Below, one piece after another: positions 33,215 through 43,900 of a stretch of 64,000 nt of DNA. The DNA comes from Trichostrongylus colubriformis. Lineage: Eukaryota; Nematoda; Chromadorea; Rhabditida; Trichostrongylidae. The position numbers and the translations under genes are program-made. The first letter of the stretch is position 1, and every line of letters starts with the position of its first letter. The notes below the pieces were generated by a model. That model worked only from the letters and a program-made list of their open reading frames with translations, did no database searches and was not told where the DNA came from. The DNA lies in the NCBI GenBank assembly GCA_963978905.1, contig OZ022259.1:24836068-24900067 (forward strand), in the 5' to 3' direction.

Positions 33215-34780
33215 ATATGCGCGTGAAACTATGCATGCGGCCCTTAGTAAGCAAATATGACATAAATATGTTGGTAACAAAAGAACTTGAAGTTCCTTGG
33301 ATGATACCTTCAAAGGAGGGAGAGGCATGTCGGAGCTCTGTTCCTTAATCGTCTTTTTGTAAAACGGTGCAAAGGGGTGAGGGTCTTTAGTTCCAATAGT
33401 GTACTGTAGGTGTACGGTAGTATAATTGCAAGATTACTCAGGTCACTTCGCACCTCCTAGCCTTGCCTGTGAGGTGGCCCTACTTAATTGCTCGCACCGA
33501 CTATTGACCTTTGAGTAAAAATGTTATGCACATGTAAAAGTGAAAAGGAGAAAGAGAATAAATAAAAAAATCATTCGTAGTTCGCAGTGAAGCTTTACTG
33601 ATACAAACCAGACTCCAAAGCTCAATACAATAACCATAATCGCGCCATGCACATGTGCCTGAAAGGATTTTCTTCAACCTAATCAATGCTACATCATGGT
33701 TAATGAACACCTGACTCGCCTTCAAGGCAGTTAATTCATAGCGCATGACCTCTCACACCTGCACTTGACAGAGCCTTTTTTTTGTTGACCTACCGCTTTG
33801 GAGGTCATGCAAGAGGTACTTGAACAGGTTCGATGAGGGCCTATTTGCAGGAGTTCACTCCTCACGACCATGTTTCCGGCCTTCAGCTACAACCCACCCC
33901 TTCAGGATTCTTCCACTCACATCAACCCAGCACAACCGTATGCAGTCTACATGGATTACGCCCCACCACAGCATAGTTTGTACTCCACCACTCCTCATGC
34001 CGCTCTTCCAATTTTTTCAGCTTAGAAGCCTCTCATTTATTCACCTACCATCGCGCCATGTATGTGGCACCTTCTCCGTTGTATATGGCCTCAGCCCCTT
34101 CACGTCCCCTCTTCACATCATCGCCTCCCGTTTCATATCCTGTTGCTACTCTCCCTCCAGTATTAACCCCCAGCGTCCGCCAGCTTCAACCCAGCCCCTA
34201 GTCTCCCTCCAGCATTAACCCCCAGCGTTCGGTAGCTTTAACTCCAGCCCCTAGTCTTGCTTCAGAATTAACCCCCCACGGTTTGGCGGATTTATCTCCA
34301 GCCCCTAGTCTCCCTAGACATAATTATAGTTGTAATTACACATGTACAATTTCCAGTGGATCCATAACATATCGTAAATGCAGTCAGTGGGGAAGATGTC
34401 AACCGTCACTGCGAGCATTGGGAACGGTCACCCCACCGGCAAGGCTAGGAGGTGCGAGGTGAGGTGCGAGGTGACCTGAGTAATCTTGTAATTATACTAC
34501 CGTACACCTACAGTACACTATTGGGACTAAAGTTGCACACCCGTGCAAAGAGGCAGTTTTGAGCCAGGAATATTCTGTCTCTAGCCTTGAGAATAAGGCT
34601 CCGGGATGACGAGACCGTTCCTTTGCGCAAGGAGGGAGGGTCATCACGCTCGATTGACGACCGTTAAAAGGATTGTGCATGGAAAAATGAGTTTCTCTAA
34701 TCCCATATAATTATGCTGTACTCGCTTAGTAAGAGTCGCATGCAAAGGTTCACGCAAAAAATTGAGAATCCGACAAAAAT
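33215..34780. mobile_element. Long-TIR element, about 1.57 kb
   Basis: The left arm (33225 CGCGTGAAACTATGCATGCG; 33390 CCAATAGTGTACTGTAGGTG; 33440 GGTCACTTCGCACCTCCTAG) recurs inverted and in order in the right arm (34445-34775), so arms are about 270-330 bp though diverged. Inside, 34150-34320 carries about three 57-bp tandem units (CCAGCCCCTAGTCTCCCT). The proline-rich open frame at 33820-34218 lacks motifs and I do not call it a gene. A stray arm lies at 34965-35080. Confidence 0.6.
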
Positions 34781-34964
34781 ACACCCTTTCAAAGTGGGGC
34801 CGAGGGGCGGGGCCTACGAGTAAATGCCCGCTTCGTCGTCCACCGCGGTCGGAGACGCATAGGGAGGGGAGAAAATCACGTAAATAGTCCCACTCTACGT
34901 CCCCAAACGCAGCGATGGCACCCACTCGAAAGCCCCGCCCCCTCGGTCACCACATTGAAAAGCT

Positions 34965-35090
34965 ATATCTTTGTCGGACTCTCGGTTTTTTGCGTGAAAC
35001 TCTGCATGCAGCCCTTATTTAACAAGTACAACAAATATGTGGGCGATAGAGAAGTTCCTTTTTTCGTGCACGATACCTTTACGCCATTTG
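34965..35090 (+). repeat. Solo arm of the long-TIR family
   Basis: TTTTTTGCGTGAAACTCTGC ATGC and the following AACAAGTACAACAAATATGT match the arm at 33225 and, inverted, the copies ending near 34765 and 11510. The frame running through it (34955-35365) has no recognised domain. Confidence 0.55.
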
Positions 35091-35598
35091 CTACTGCTGC
35101 TGCTTCCACGGATCACTGCGAGGGAAGTGAGAATGCTCTAGTGGGCAGTGAGGCGACACGTGATGATGGAACACATAATCGAACTTTCAAAACTGTTTGT
35201 TACTTTGATTCTGATGGTTTTGCCATCAACAGTAAATCCGGCCTCTTCTGCTTTTATGGTACCACGTCCGGCGCTTTTGTCTCTGAGCAGTACTTGCTTA
35301 CGATGGATGGAAGGACTGATGTTACTTTTTATATAGTATATTTCCATAATTTCACGTCACCATAATGAGTAGGTATACGTGATTGCGGAAAACTGATCGG
35401 AACTGATCGTTGTGAAATGATGGGTCGCAACGTTTTCCCTCTTCATGGCGCATTTGCGGGACGTTTAGCCTTTTCCACCTAAAACTTTTTCATAGAAAGC
35501 CTTAGTCACCATTAGAACCACTTATTCACTGTGTCTGTCTGTCGGTCATCTGTCTACTCCCTGCTGTAAGTTATCTGTTTTGTAAGGTGTGTATCGTT

Positions 35599-35780
35599 AA
35601 GACAGAAGTTTGCAACGCGGCATGCAGTGTGCGACACGGTATTTAAATGATAGGCAGCGTACGAAATCGGCTCGTGATGTGGTTGCCGTGTCCTGTGCTT
35701 CAACTACATACGGCTTCCGGCTGGCATGTATCCTGTCGCACACTGAATGCGGCGTTGCGGAGTTTTGTCATGACGGTACA
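35599..35780. repeat. Palindromic MITE-like repeat
   Basis: GACAGAAGTTTGCAACGCGG...CAGTGTGCGACACGGTAT at 35600-35643 is mirrored by ATCCTGTCGCACACTGAATG...TGCGGAGTTTTGTC at 35730-35772. Confidence 0.7.
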
Positions 35781-36200
35781 CACCCGGTTCCGCGCAGACA
35801 GCTGGTCAGACGGATCGGGAGTCGTATTGATAGAAGAGTAGACTCGCGCAGGTGTTTTGCTATAAACCACATTGGTGAATATTTTTGTTTCGAATTATCT
35901 TACGTGCAGCCCTCTCCACCAAAGTGAAGGGTGAAGCACGACAAAATCGTGGAATAAAAACCGGTACAGTATGAAGTTGGATAATGAAGGCATTTAACCT
36001 TCGCAATGTATGGTGTAGCCATTCTTTTGTTACTTATGGGAAACAGAGCACTTCAACTTCAAAGCATTTAATAAATAATTATTTAAACTTTACAGCCTAT
36101 GAAAAGGACGGTGAAAATATCATGGAAAGGCTGTAGAATATGAGCTCTGAACATGAAACGTAGGTCTGATATATGCTATTAATTGTTGCGTTCTGGAAAG
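35781..36200. other. Intergenic, nothing recognised
   Basis: AT-rich sequence downstream of the minus-strand gene at 36201. It would contain that gene's 3' UTR. Confidence 0.4.
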
Positions 36201-36845
36201 CTACGCGAATCTTCTGGGAAGTGACTTGTCTTCTGTTGTAGTTGCCATTGTTGTTGTCCCGGTTGTTGTAGTTCCACCTGTTATCGTGTAGTTATCGTCT
36301 TCCGCGCTGCCTGACACTTTCTTTGCATATAGGCTGGAATCTTCTGCTCCCTTGTCCTCTTTTTTGTTCGCCGGTTCTGGGACTTCCAATTCCACCGTTT
36401 GTTGCGTAGGAACTTCAACAGTTTGAGTTCTCATCAATTTCGCTAACTTTTTATCTGCTCTCCTGTTTTTCCCACTCTCATTTTGAGTTGTAGCAAGCAC
36501 TCGATCATTGGATCGCTTCATAACCTCCGCGTTTTGCTCTACTTCTTTCTTTGCGGTGTTCTTTTCACCGGACGGACGAGTTTTAACATCTTCGGGTTTT
36601 GCACCGAGTAAATCTTTCGACGTTTCACGTGCCTTTTCTGAATTTTGTGTTTGTTGTAACGTTTTTTGTGTTTGCTGCAACCACTTAGCCTTCAATCGTG
36701 ACAACCCTTCCGCCCCCTTACGGAAACGTTTCACTTCCGCGGGAGTTTTTGGTTTCTTCTGCGTTAGTGCTCCAATAGGAACTGTTTTATCTTCCGGAAG
36801 ATTTTCCTGAGGTTGCACCGGAAGCATCGCTGTCGCTGTCTCCAT
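36201..36845 (-). CDS. Lysine/glutamate/threonine-rich hypothetical protein, 214 aa
   Basis: A single uninterrupted frame preceded by a good acceptor (GCGTGTTTAG on the minus strand) just 2 bp before the ATG. That suggests trans-splicing or an upstream non-coding exon. The protein is hydrophilic and probably disordered: a Pro/Gln N-terminus, a Lys/Arg-rich middle (EVKRFRKGAEGLSRLKAKWL, repeated QQTQ near residues 57-66), an acidic stretch and a Thr-rich run (TTTTGTTTMATTT) before the stop. No domain or signal peptide is recognised. It is divergently arranged with the plus-strand candidate starting at 36919. Length, start context and composition support a real gene, but homology is untested. 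Confidence 0.5.
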   Translation of the reverse strand: METATAMLPVQPQENLPEDKTVPIGALTQKKPKTPAEVKRFRKGAEGLSRLKAKWLQQTQKTLQQTQNSEKARETSKDLLGAKPEDVKTRPSGEKNTAKKEVEQNAEVMKRSNDRVLATTQNESGKNRRADKKLAKLMRTQTVEVPTQQTVELEVPEPANKKEDKGAEDSSLYAKKVSGSAEDDNYTITGGTTTTGTTTMATTTEDKSLPRRFA

Positions 36846-36918
36846 ACCTAAACACGCGATTTTGTGTTACTATATTAAAAGCACATCTCGTGACAATCAG
36901 CCAAATAGATGTTTTCTG

Positions 36919-39900
36919 ATGCATCAGATCTTTCGTAACTGCTCACGTTTCATCCGTTTTTCGTCACCGAAATGCATCATTACGGCACTTCACGCCCTTT
37001 TACCTCAGCTGACAAATAATGAGCTTGGAAGAATCGTCCATGGAAATGTAAGTTCTCTTACCATCATATTTATGTCATATTTACCTATGTAGGGTCGCAT
37101 GCATAGTGTCATTCGTACAGGCAAGTATCCAATTGAGCTACAGCTCCCGAAAGTGGCGGCCGATAGGGTGGGGCGTCCGGCATGTGGGGTCGCCAGGGCT
37201 ATAGGATCAAGAAGGCGGTGGTCATGTGGTCAGGGACGCAGCGTGGGAAGCATATCAACTTTGGGCGCGAAAGTCTGAACTGCGCTCTGGCCGCCTATGT
37301 GGCGCGAATTTTAACGAGTTGTTTCTGTTTGTGTTTTTGATGATGTGATTTATCTAGAAGAGAAGAGTTTGAAGAGAAATTAAAATCATGAAATTTCCGT
37401 GGATGATTCGCTTTAGTGGGACAGGTTAGCGTGGGTTAAAGCGGGTGTAGTCTCGCGAAGGTGCACTGCAGCGAAAAGGTCTCTTCTTCTCCCTAGCGTT
37501 AGTCCCGCGCTGTCGCAGGGTCCGCTGTTCTTGTCAGATGTCGCCACTTCCTCCTATCCAAGGCATCCTCCGCCGTAGCCTTCATTTCTGTGAGGTCGCC
37601 CTTGATGACGTCTCTCCACCTATTCTTTGGGGCTCCACGTGGGCGCTTCCCTTGCGCTTCGAACTCCAGGGCTTTTCTTATGGGGTGGTCCTCTGATCTC
37701 CTCAGCACGTGTCCATACCATCGCAGCCGTTGCTCTCTCAACTTCAGCTGGACAGGAGCCGTCTGTGTGATCGCTCTCACGTCCTCGTTCCTAACCTTGT
37801 CCAGCCGTGTCCAGCCGCATGTCCATCTCAACATCCTCATTTCAGCTGCATGCAGCTGCCTTTCATGTATTAGTTATGGGCCAGCACTCGCTTCCGTACA
37901 ACATTGTGGGCCTTACCACCGATCGATATACCTTGCCTTTGAGCGTCTTGGAGCATCGCCGATCGCACAGTATTCCAGTAGACTCCCTCCACTTATCCAT
38001 GCCGCGTTAATCCGGGCCTTCACTGCCTGGTCTACTGTGCTATCAGCCGCAAGATCGCTGCCGAGATATCGGAAATCTTCTACCTTTTCGATGGTCTCCC
38101 CATGGCAGTCCGTTATCGGTTCTAGGCACTCTTCGGAGCTTATGAACTTAGTCTTGTTGACGTTCAATTGGAGCCCATTCTTTGCCAGCCTGTCCTGCCA
38201 CTGCTGTACTTTCGCTTGCAATTCTTCCCTGCTTTCCGCTACCAGGGCTATATCATCCGCGTACAGGATGGTCTTCAGTGGTCCTTCCAAGAGCTCTTTC
38301 ACCATCTCATCCAGAGTGAGGAGAAAGGGAAACGGGCTCAGGGCCGATCCTTGATGCACCCCTACTGTAATGTCCACTTCATTCGACAGCTCGTGCGGAG
38401 TACGTACAGCCGCCTTAGCTCCATCGTACATATCCCTTATGAGAGCGATCAGCCGTTCCGGTACCTGGAGTTTCCACAAAGCATTCCAGAGCACTGGCCT
38501 GGGGAGACGGTCGAAAGCCTTTGCGAGATTTAGGGATGTTAGGTAGCATGGTCGCCGCTTCTCTCGATATTTCTCCATCACCTGTCTGGCGATGAAGATG
38601 GCGTCACAATTGTGGATTTCTCAGGCATGAACCCGAACTGTTCCTGGGAGATAGGGATTAGTTCCCTCAGCCTCGAATCGATCAGCCTCTCGTACAACTT
38701 CATGGTATGCGCTGTCAACTTGATCCCACGGTAGTTGGAGCAGTCCATTGCATCACCCTTCTGTTTGAAGATGAGGACGATCGTACTAGTCCTCCACCCA
38801 TCTGGGATCCTTCCTTCAGCGGCTACGGTGTTGAGGAATCGAGTGAGCCACTCTATACCGTACTCCAGTGCCTTCCATGCATCTATAGGCACCCCATCTG
38901 GACCCACCGCCTTCCCAGTCTTCATCTTTCCTAGCATGCGATGGACCTCTCCATTCGTCCAGGGTAGGATTGGACCAGCCGTGACCTCCCTCTTTGGACT
39001 TTCGTTACGGGGACATTCCTCGTTCAGAAGCCTATCAAAGTACTCTGCCACCTCCTTTTCACCTCGGCTGGCTTCCTGAGAATGACACCGTCACTGCTCT
39101 TTACGGACTTTACCACCCTGATGTCCTGGGTGGCCTGATGTCGAACTTTGGCCAGCCTGAAGACGAATTTCTCCGTATTTCTGCCCTCCAACTTCTCGTA
39201 CGGGGCTTCCATTTCCGTGTTCTTGGCTTTGGCCACGGTTGCTGTGGCAATCCTCTTGCAACTTTTATAGGCGGCGAGATCTTCTTGGCTCCGCGTTTTC
39301 TGCCAGCATTTGTACGCTTCCTTCTTCCGTTTCACCACTCGCTGAACCTCCTCGTTCCAGAACCAAGCCGCTTTGTCTCCCCTGAAGCCCCCTCGAGTTT
39401 CGCCCAGTGTTTCCTTCGCGCACCGTAGGATGACCTTGGCGGCCGTATCCCAGGTTTCCTGAACCGCACCACTGCGGTCTGGAAGACTAATCCATCACCC
39501 TCCTTTTAAGATCATTCATCTCTACTCTGTGTACCTCCACCATCGTATTCTACGCTCAGTCCTTACCTTCGTCTGTGCTGGGTGACCAGTGCCTCACCAG
39601 GCAGCACCTTGATGTCCTTTACACTTTTGAGGGACGGTCTCCTTACGAGCACATGATCTATTTCCGTTTGCCTTCCTCCGCTGCTGTAGATTACCTTTTG
39701 AGTCTCCTTTTTTGCGTAGAACGTACTACAGACAGCCAGGTCGTGGGCTGTAGCCAGGTCAAGGATCCTCTCTCCCTCAGCATTCCTTGTCCCGATGCCT
39801 CTGCCCCCGTGCACTCTCTCTAGCCCCTTCCAGTCGCTGCCGACGTGGCCGTTCAGGTCGCCCGCTATGGTGAGATAGTCATTTTCCGGAACTACCTTGA

Positions 39901-40078
39901 TGGCTTCATCGAGGTTCAGATAGAACTGGTCTTTATCAGCTTCGGAGCAGCCAGCTTAGTGCAGCGAAAAGGTGTAACTGGATTAATACCCACAGATCTG
40001 TCTCGAGAAGAAAAATGGATTGTTTGGGTCAACGCGAGATTTGCCTTTCCTTACGAACTCACAGGCATATATGAGTAA
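36919..40078 (+). pseudogene. Candidate small gene split by an RTE insertion
   Basis: Exon 1 36919-37047 starts MHQIFRNCSRFIRFSSPKC, an Arg-rich leader that could be mitochondrial targeting, and ends at a GTAAGT donor. A 45-bp intron follows, then exon 2 37093-37167 (GRMHSVIRTGKYPIELQLPK...). A third exon would start at 37451 after GGGTGTAG. Its frame (SREGALQRKG) continues only if the retrotransposon at 37481-39959 and one copy of the 14-bp duplication are ignored, resuming as VTGLIPTDLSREEKWIVW and ending TGIYE-stop at 40076-40078. All joins are phase 0. I recognise no family. Whether the allele still makes protein, or whether exon 3 is a chance frame, cannot be told here. Confidence 0.4.
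37481..39959 (-). mobile_element. RTE-like non-LTR retrotransposon, 5'-truncated, decayed
   Basis: Minus-strand frames from 39,955 down encode the end of an APE endonuclease (GDLNGHVG, TEIDHVLVRRP at 39563-39814), a linker (39024-39338), the reverse transcriptase fingers (CSNYRGIKLTAHTMKLYERL, 38578-39051), the palm with LYADDIALVAES (37913-38581) and a C-terminal RPRGAPKNRWRD tail (37499-37840). Frames shift at least four times, so it is inactive. The 14-bp duplication TGCAGCGAAAAGGT at 37467-37480 and 39960-39973 fixes both ends. The start inside the endonuclease shows 5' truncation; the 3' UTR is very short, as usual in the RTE clade. Confidence 0.88.
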
Positions 40079-40089
40079 TTTGCGTGATT

Positions 40090-40940
40090 AAGAGGAGGAA
40101 AATGTACTATAAATGAACGTTAAAGGTTTTGGTGGACTTTGTTGGCGCAATTCGCGGGCGTGCATGTTACAGTGAGGCCTTACGCTGGTCCAGAAATTCC
40201 TTGTTGGTCTATTTACTTCCGCAAGTGCGTCACGTGCCTTACACGATCACCACACATCACAAATCTACGCGACTGTTCTCGTAGACTGCTTTCAGGCGAT
40301 ACAGCAGCGGGGAGGCGAAAGGGAAGGATTAAGGAGGGCTCCCAGAGCTCCAACCTTTTCGGGCTTTGACCGTGTCACACCTTTTTCTCCCTTTTTTCGC
40401 CCACTGTTGCACTACTGAGCAGTCGATTTGATAATTCACAATCTGCCAAAATTACCCATAACGGTGTCTAAATCAAAATTCACAGTACGTGGAACCAAAT
40501 TTTTATGTCACAGTTAATGAGAGGTCATGTGAAAACCATTGAAATCTCACCTATGGTGTCTGTCTGATGTGCATCTGTATAATTAATCCGGGTGTATGAC
40601 GGATGGTAAGGTGTAGGAGAGAAGAGCCGCACCCTCTGAAAATCTAGGAATATCGTGTTCATCTATACACTGGCTGCGATGATAATTTTTAGAACTTTCG
40701 TGCGATATTATTAGGTTAAATCGTATGTCAGAACAAGCTGATGTCGTTTTTTTTTCAAACGTCTGCCAAACGCGCTAAAACGGACTTCTATAGTATACGC
40801 ACTGTGAAGACAGCCTAATTTATGGAGTACAATATCATGAGACATACTCTACAAGCCATGAAGGAGCCATGTGAAATATGTTGATTAGGCGCATACGAGC
40901 CGTGCCGTCGAATGTGGTTTTCATATGGTGCCGTTTCCAG
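40090..40940. other. Intergenic, nothing recognised
   Basis: Between the 36919 candidate gene and the Tc1-like element. It shares CTGCCAAAATTACCCATAAC near 40441 with the end of the 20585/29262 repeat. No exon is supported. Confidence 0.4.
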
Positions 40941-40952
40941 AGGCCGGAAGTA

Positions 40953-43900
40953 CACTGGTGTGCAAAACTTAGGGACGAAAGCAACTTTCGATCACTGTGC
41001 CTCTGCCAGACAACATACTTACTTACTTAGATACTTAGATGGCCCGTCTTCACTGGTTGTGCGGGCCCCAACACGATTTCCATTCGGTTCGTTCTTTCGC
41101 GATCGTCATCCAGCTCGTTCGTTGACTTCGTTGGTGGCGACCACGAGAATCAGCCGTTCTGGAATTTCTCATTAGTTTAACGTGTTCAACGAACACATCT
41201 CCCCATCTTTTGGGAGGTCTTCCGCGGGGACGTGGACAATCCCAGGGGATCCACTCCACTGTTCTTCTTGTCCACCTATCGTCTTCTCTCCGCATTATAT
41301 GACCGGCCCATCGGTGTTTGGCCTTCGATGCGTATTCCGCAGGGCTCGTAGACGAGATATCTGCCTCAAATCGGGGCTGCGAAGCCCGGCACGATATTGA
41401 GATAGCCGGGTGTACTTCAGAAGACATCTCTCGAGTGCTCTGTGAGTCACCTGCAAGGATTTCGCCGTGGCTGACGTATCAGGCCACGTCTCGGCGGCGT
41501 AACACAGAGCAGGAAGGACTGTCGCGTCGAATAGACGGGCGCGTAGGTCAGGATCCTTCAGCTGGTCGGCGGCCTCCTTAATAGACCTGCAGGCTGACCA
41601 TGCAGCTCTCTTTCTTCTGTCGAGTTCTTCCTTCATGTCGTTGTCCATGTTCATGGAACGCCCAAGATAGACGTACGACTTCGTTTCGGCGATGGGAGAG
41701 CCGTCGATTTTGATATTTCCTCCATCGCACCAGGCGTTCTTCATGAACTGTGTCTTCATCCGATTGATACGCAGTCCGATCTTACTTCCGGCTTCGTTCA
41801 GCTCTCGGAGCATCGCCTCTGCTTCAATGGTACTACGCGAAAAGATGACGATGTCGTCTGCGAAACGAAGGTTCGAGAGGAATTTTCCGTCCACACTTAT
41901 GCCCTTGTCGTCCCAGTCGAGCGACTTCGTCACCCACTGCAATGCGGCAGTGAACAGCTTCGGCGAGATGGTGTCGCCTTGCCTAACGCCCTTTCCGATG
42001 GAGATGTTGATTGGGCGTTGGAAGAGCTGTATTGTCGTAGAGCAGCGGTGGTAGCAGTCAGCCAGTGTTCGAATATAGGACGCGTCCACTCCTTGGTCGA
42101 CCAACGCAGACAGGATAGCATTCGTTTCGACGCTGTCAAAAGCCTTTTCGTAATCGACGAAGGTTAGGACGAGGGGAAGATGGTATTCCCTACAGACTTC
42201 AGTGACCATCGCAACGGTTTGAATGTGGTCCATGCAGCTGAATCCCTGACGGAATCCAGCTTGTTCGTATGCCTGAGCCTCATCCAATGTGCGCATATTC
42301 GCATTAGGATGATCTTCGTGAAAAGCTTGTAGAGCACGCTCAGCAAGCTAATCGGTCGGTAGTTGCGAAGATCATCCCTGTCACCTTTCTTGTGCAAGAT
42401 GACGGTGCGCGAACTCCTCCACTGGTCCGGGATCCGCTCCTTCTGAAGGTAGGACGTCATATGTGCCGCGAGTAGTGAGTGCAGGACGTGGTTTCCTGCT
42501 CGAAGAAGATCGGCAAAGATCTTGTCTGGCCCTGGAGCCGTGCCGCTCTTCATACTCCTAATTGCGACTCGCACTTCAGACGGCAGAATCTTTAGTGATA
42601 TCCTCCAGCGGGGATGTCTGGATCTGGCAGGGGTAGTGTGCAACGGAACAGATTGGTGTAGAACCTCTCCGTGATTGACACCATCTCGTAACGGGAAGTA
42701 GTGACAGTTCCGTCTTCAGTTTTCAATGATGATGGCGGAATACTGAACTCGTTGTCCCGACGGCACTTCTTCAGACTTCGTCTTTTCTGCGCCGCCTCTG
42801 AAATTTTTCTCTTCCTGTATTGCGCAAGATCCTCCTGTAACGCATTTCTGCAACTGGCATTGATAACCAGTTGCTCGAGGTGAGTTGCATTTGGATCCAG
42901 CCTCAAACTTCTCCTTCTTTCAAGCAGCGTCTTGGTGATCGATGGAATCCGATCGCTTCTGCTTGATCGTTGAAGGCATGCAAGATCAGCAGAGGTTTGC
43001 AATCCTTTGAGAAGCAGCTCGTAGTCTTCGGTCGGGTCCTCCACGACTTGCCAGTCATAACGGGATAGTGCCTCGTTCAGAAGGTTCTCGTCTTACACGA
43101 CTTGCTTCCTCACCTTCGGCCGGTGACAGGTGTTCTTATCCAGTCGAATGTCGAACCTGATTTTGGCCCAAAGAAGGCGATGATCGGATCCACAACAGAA
43201 AGATGGCACCACGGAGGTGTCGTAGAGGCACCATCTTCTGTTTGTTAGAATGTGGTCGATCTCAGCATGAGTCGTGCCATTGGGTGACTCCCATGTCCAG
43301 CGGCGGTGTTCCTTCTTCTCAAACAGCGAATTACCATGGAAGAGACGTGCTGCAGACATGAGGTCAACGAGACGACTTCCGTTGTCGTTCCTATCGCCTA
43401 TCCCGAATTTTCCGATCCTATGTTCCTCGCTGTTGCCTCTTCCTAACCTTGCGTTGAAGTCATCGACAACGAATTTGTAGAAGGACTTCTCTTTGCGGAT
43501 GTCTTCTTCCAGGTGTTCATAGAACGCATCCAACTCGGAATCGTCAGCTGCTGCGTGTGGTGGGTAGCAGTTGATGATTGAGATGGTCTTCTGATGCGGT
43601 GGATGAAGGCGTAGAATGGCTAGACGAGGAGACAAGATCTCGTGAGAGTCGACGTGGCGGACGACAGACGGGTGCACGACAAATCCAACGCCTCCGACAT
43701 TCCGCGATGGGATCTTCTCTCCAAGGATAACAAGAGTCCCGTCGTTGAACTGTCGTACGTCGGTTCTTCTGCTCTTTGTTTCTTGTAGCGCGATCACATG
43801 GAACTTGATGCGAGTCGCAGCGTCGAGGAGAGCATGGAGATCGGCGCTGGACGAGACTGTTCTGGCGTTGTAGGTGCAGAGCATGAAGGAGTCTCCGTGC

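Noticed and set aside
33820..34218. 132-codon proline-rich frame
   Set aside because: It lies inside a long-TIR element and overlaps 57-bp tandem repeats; composition alone explains the open frame.
41295..42296. 333-codon frame as a host gene
   Set aside because: It contains the reverse transcriptase core (FADDIVIF) and lies within a retrotransposon bounded by a target duplication.
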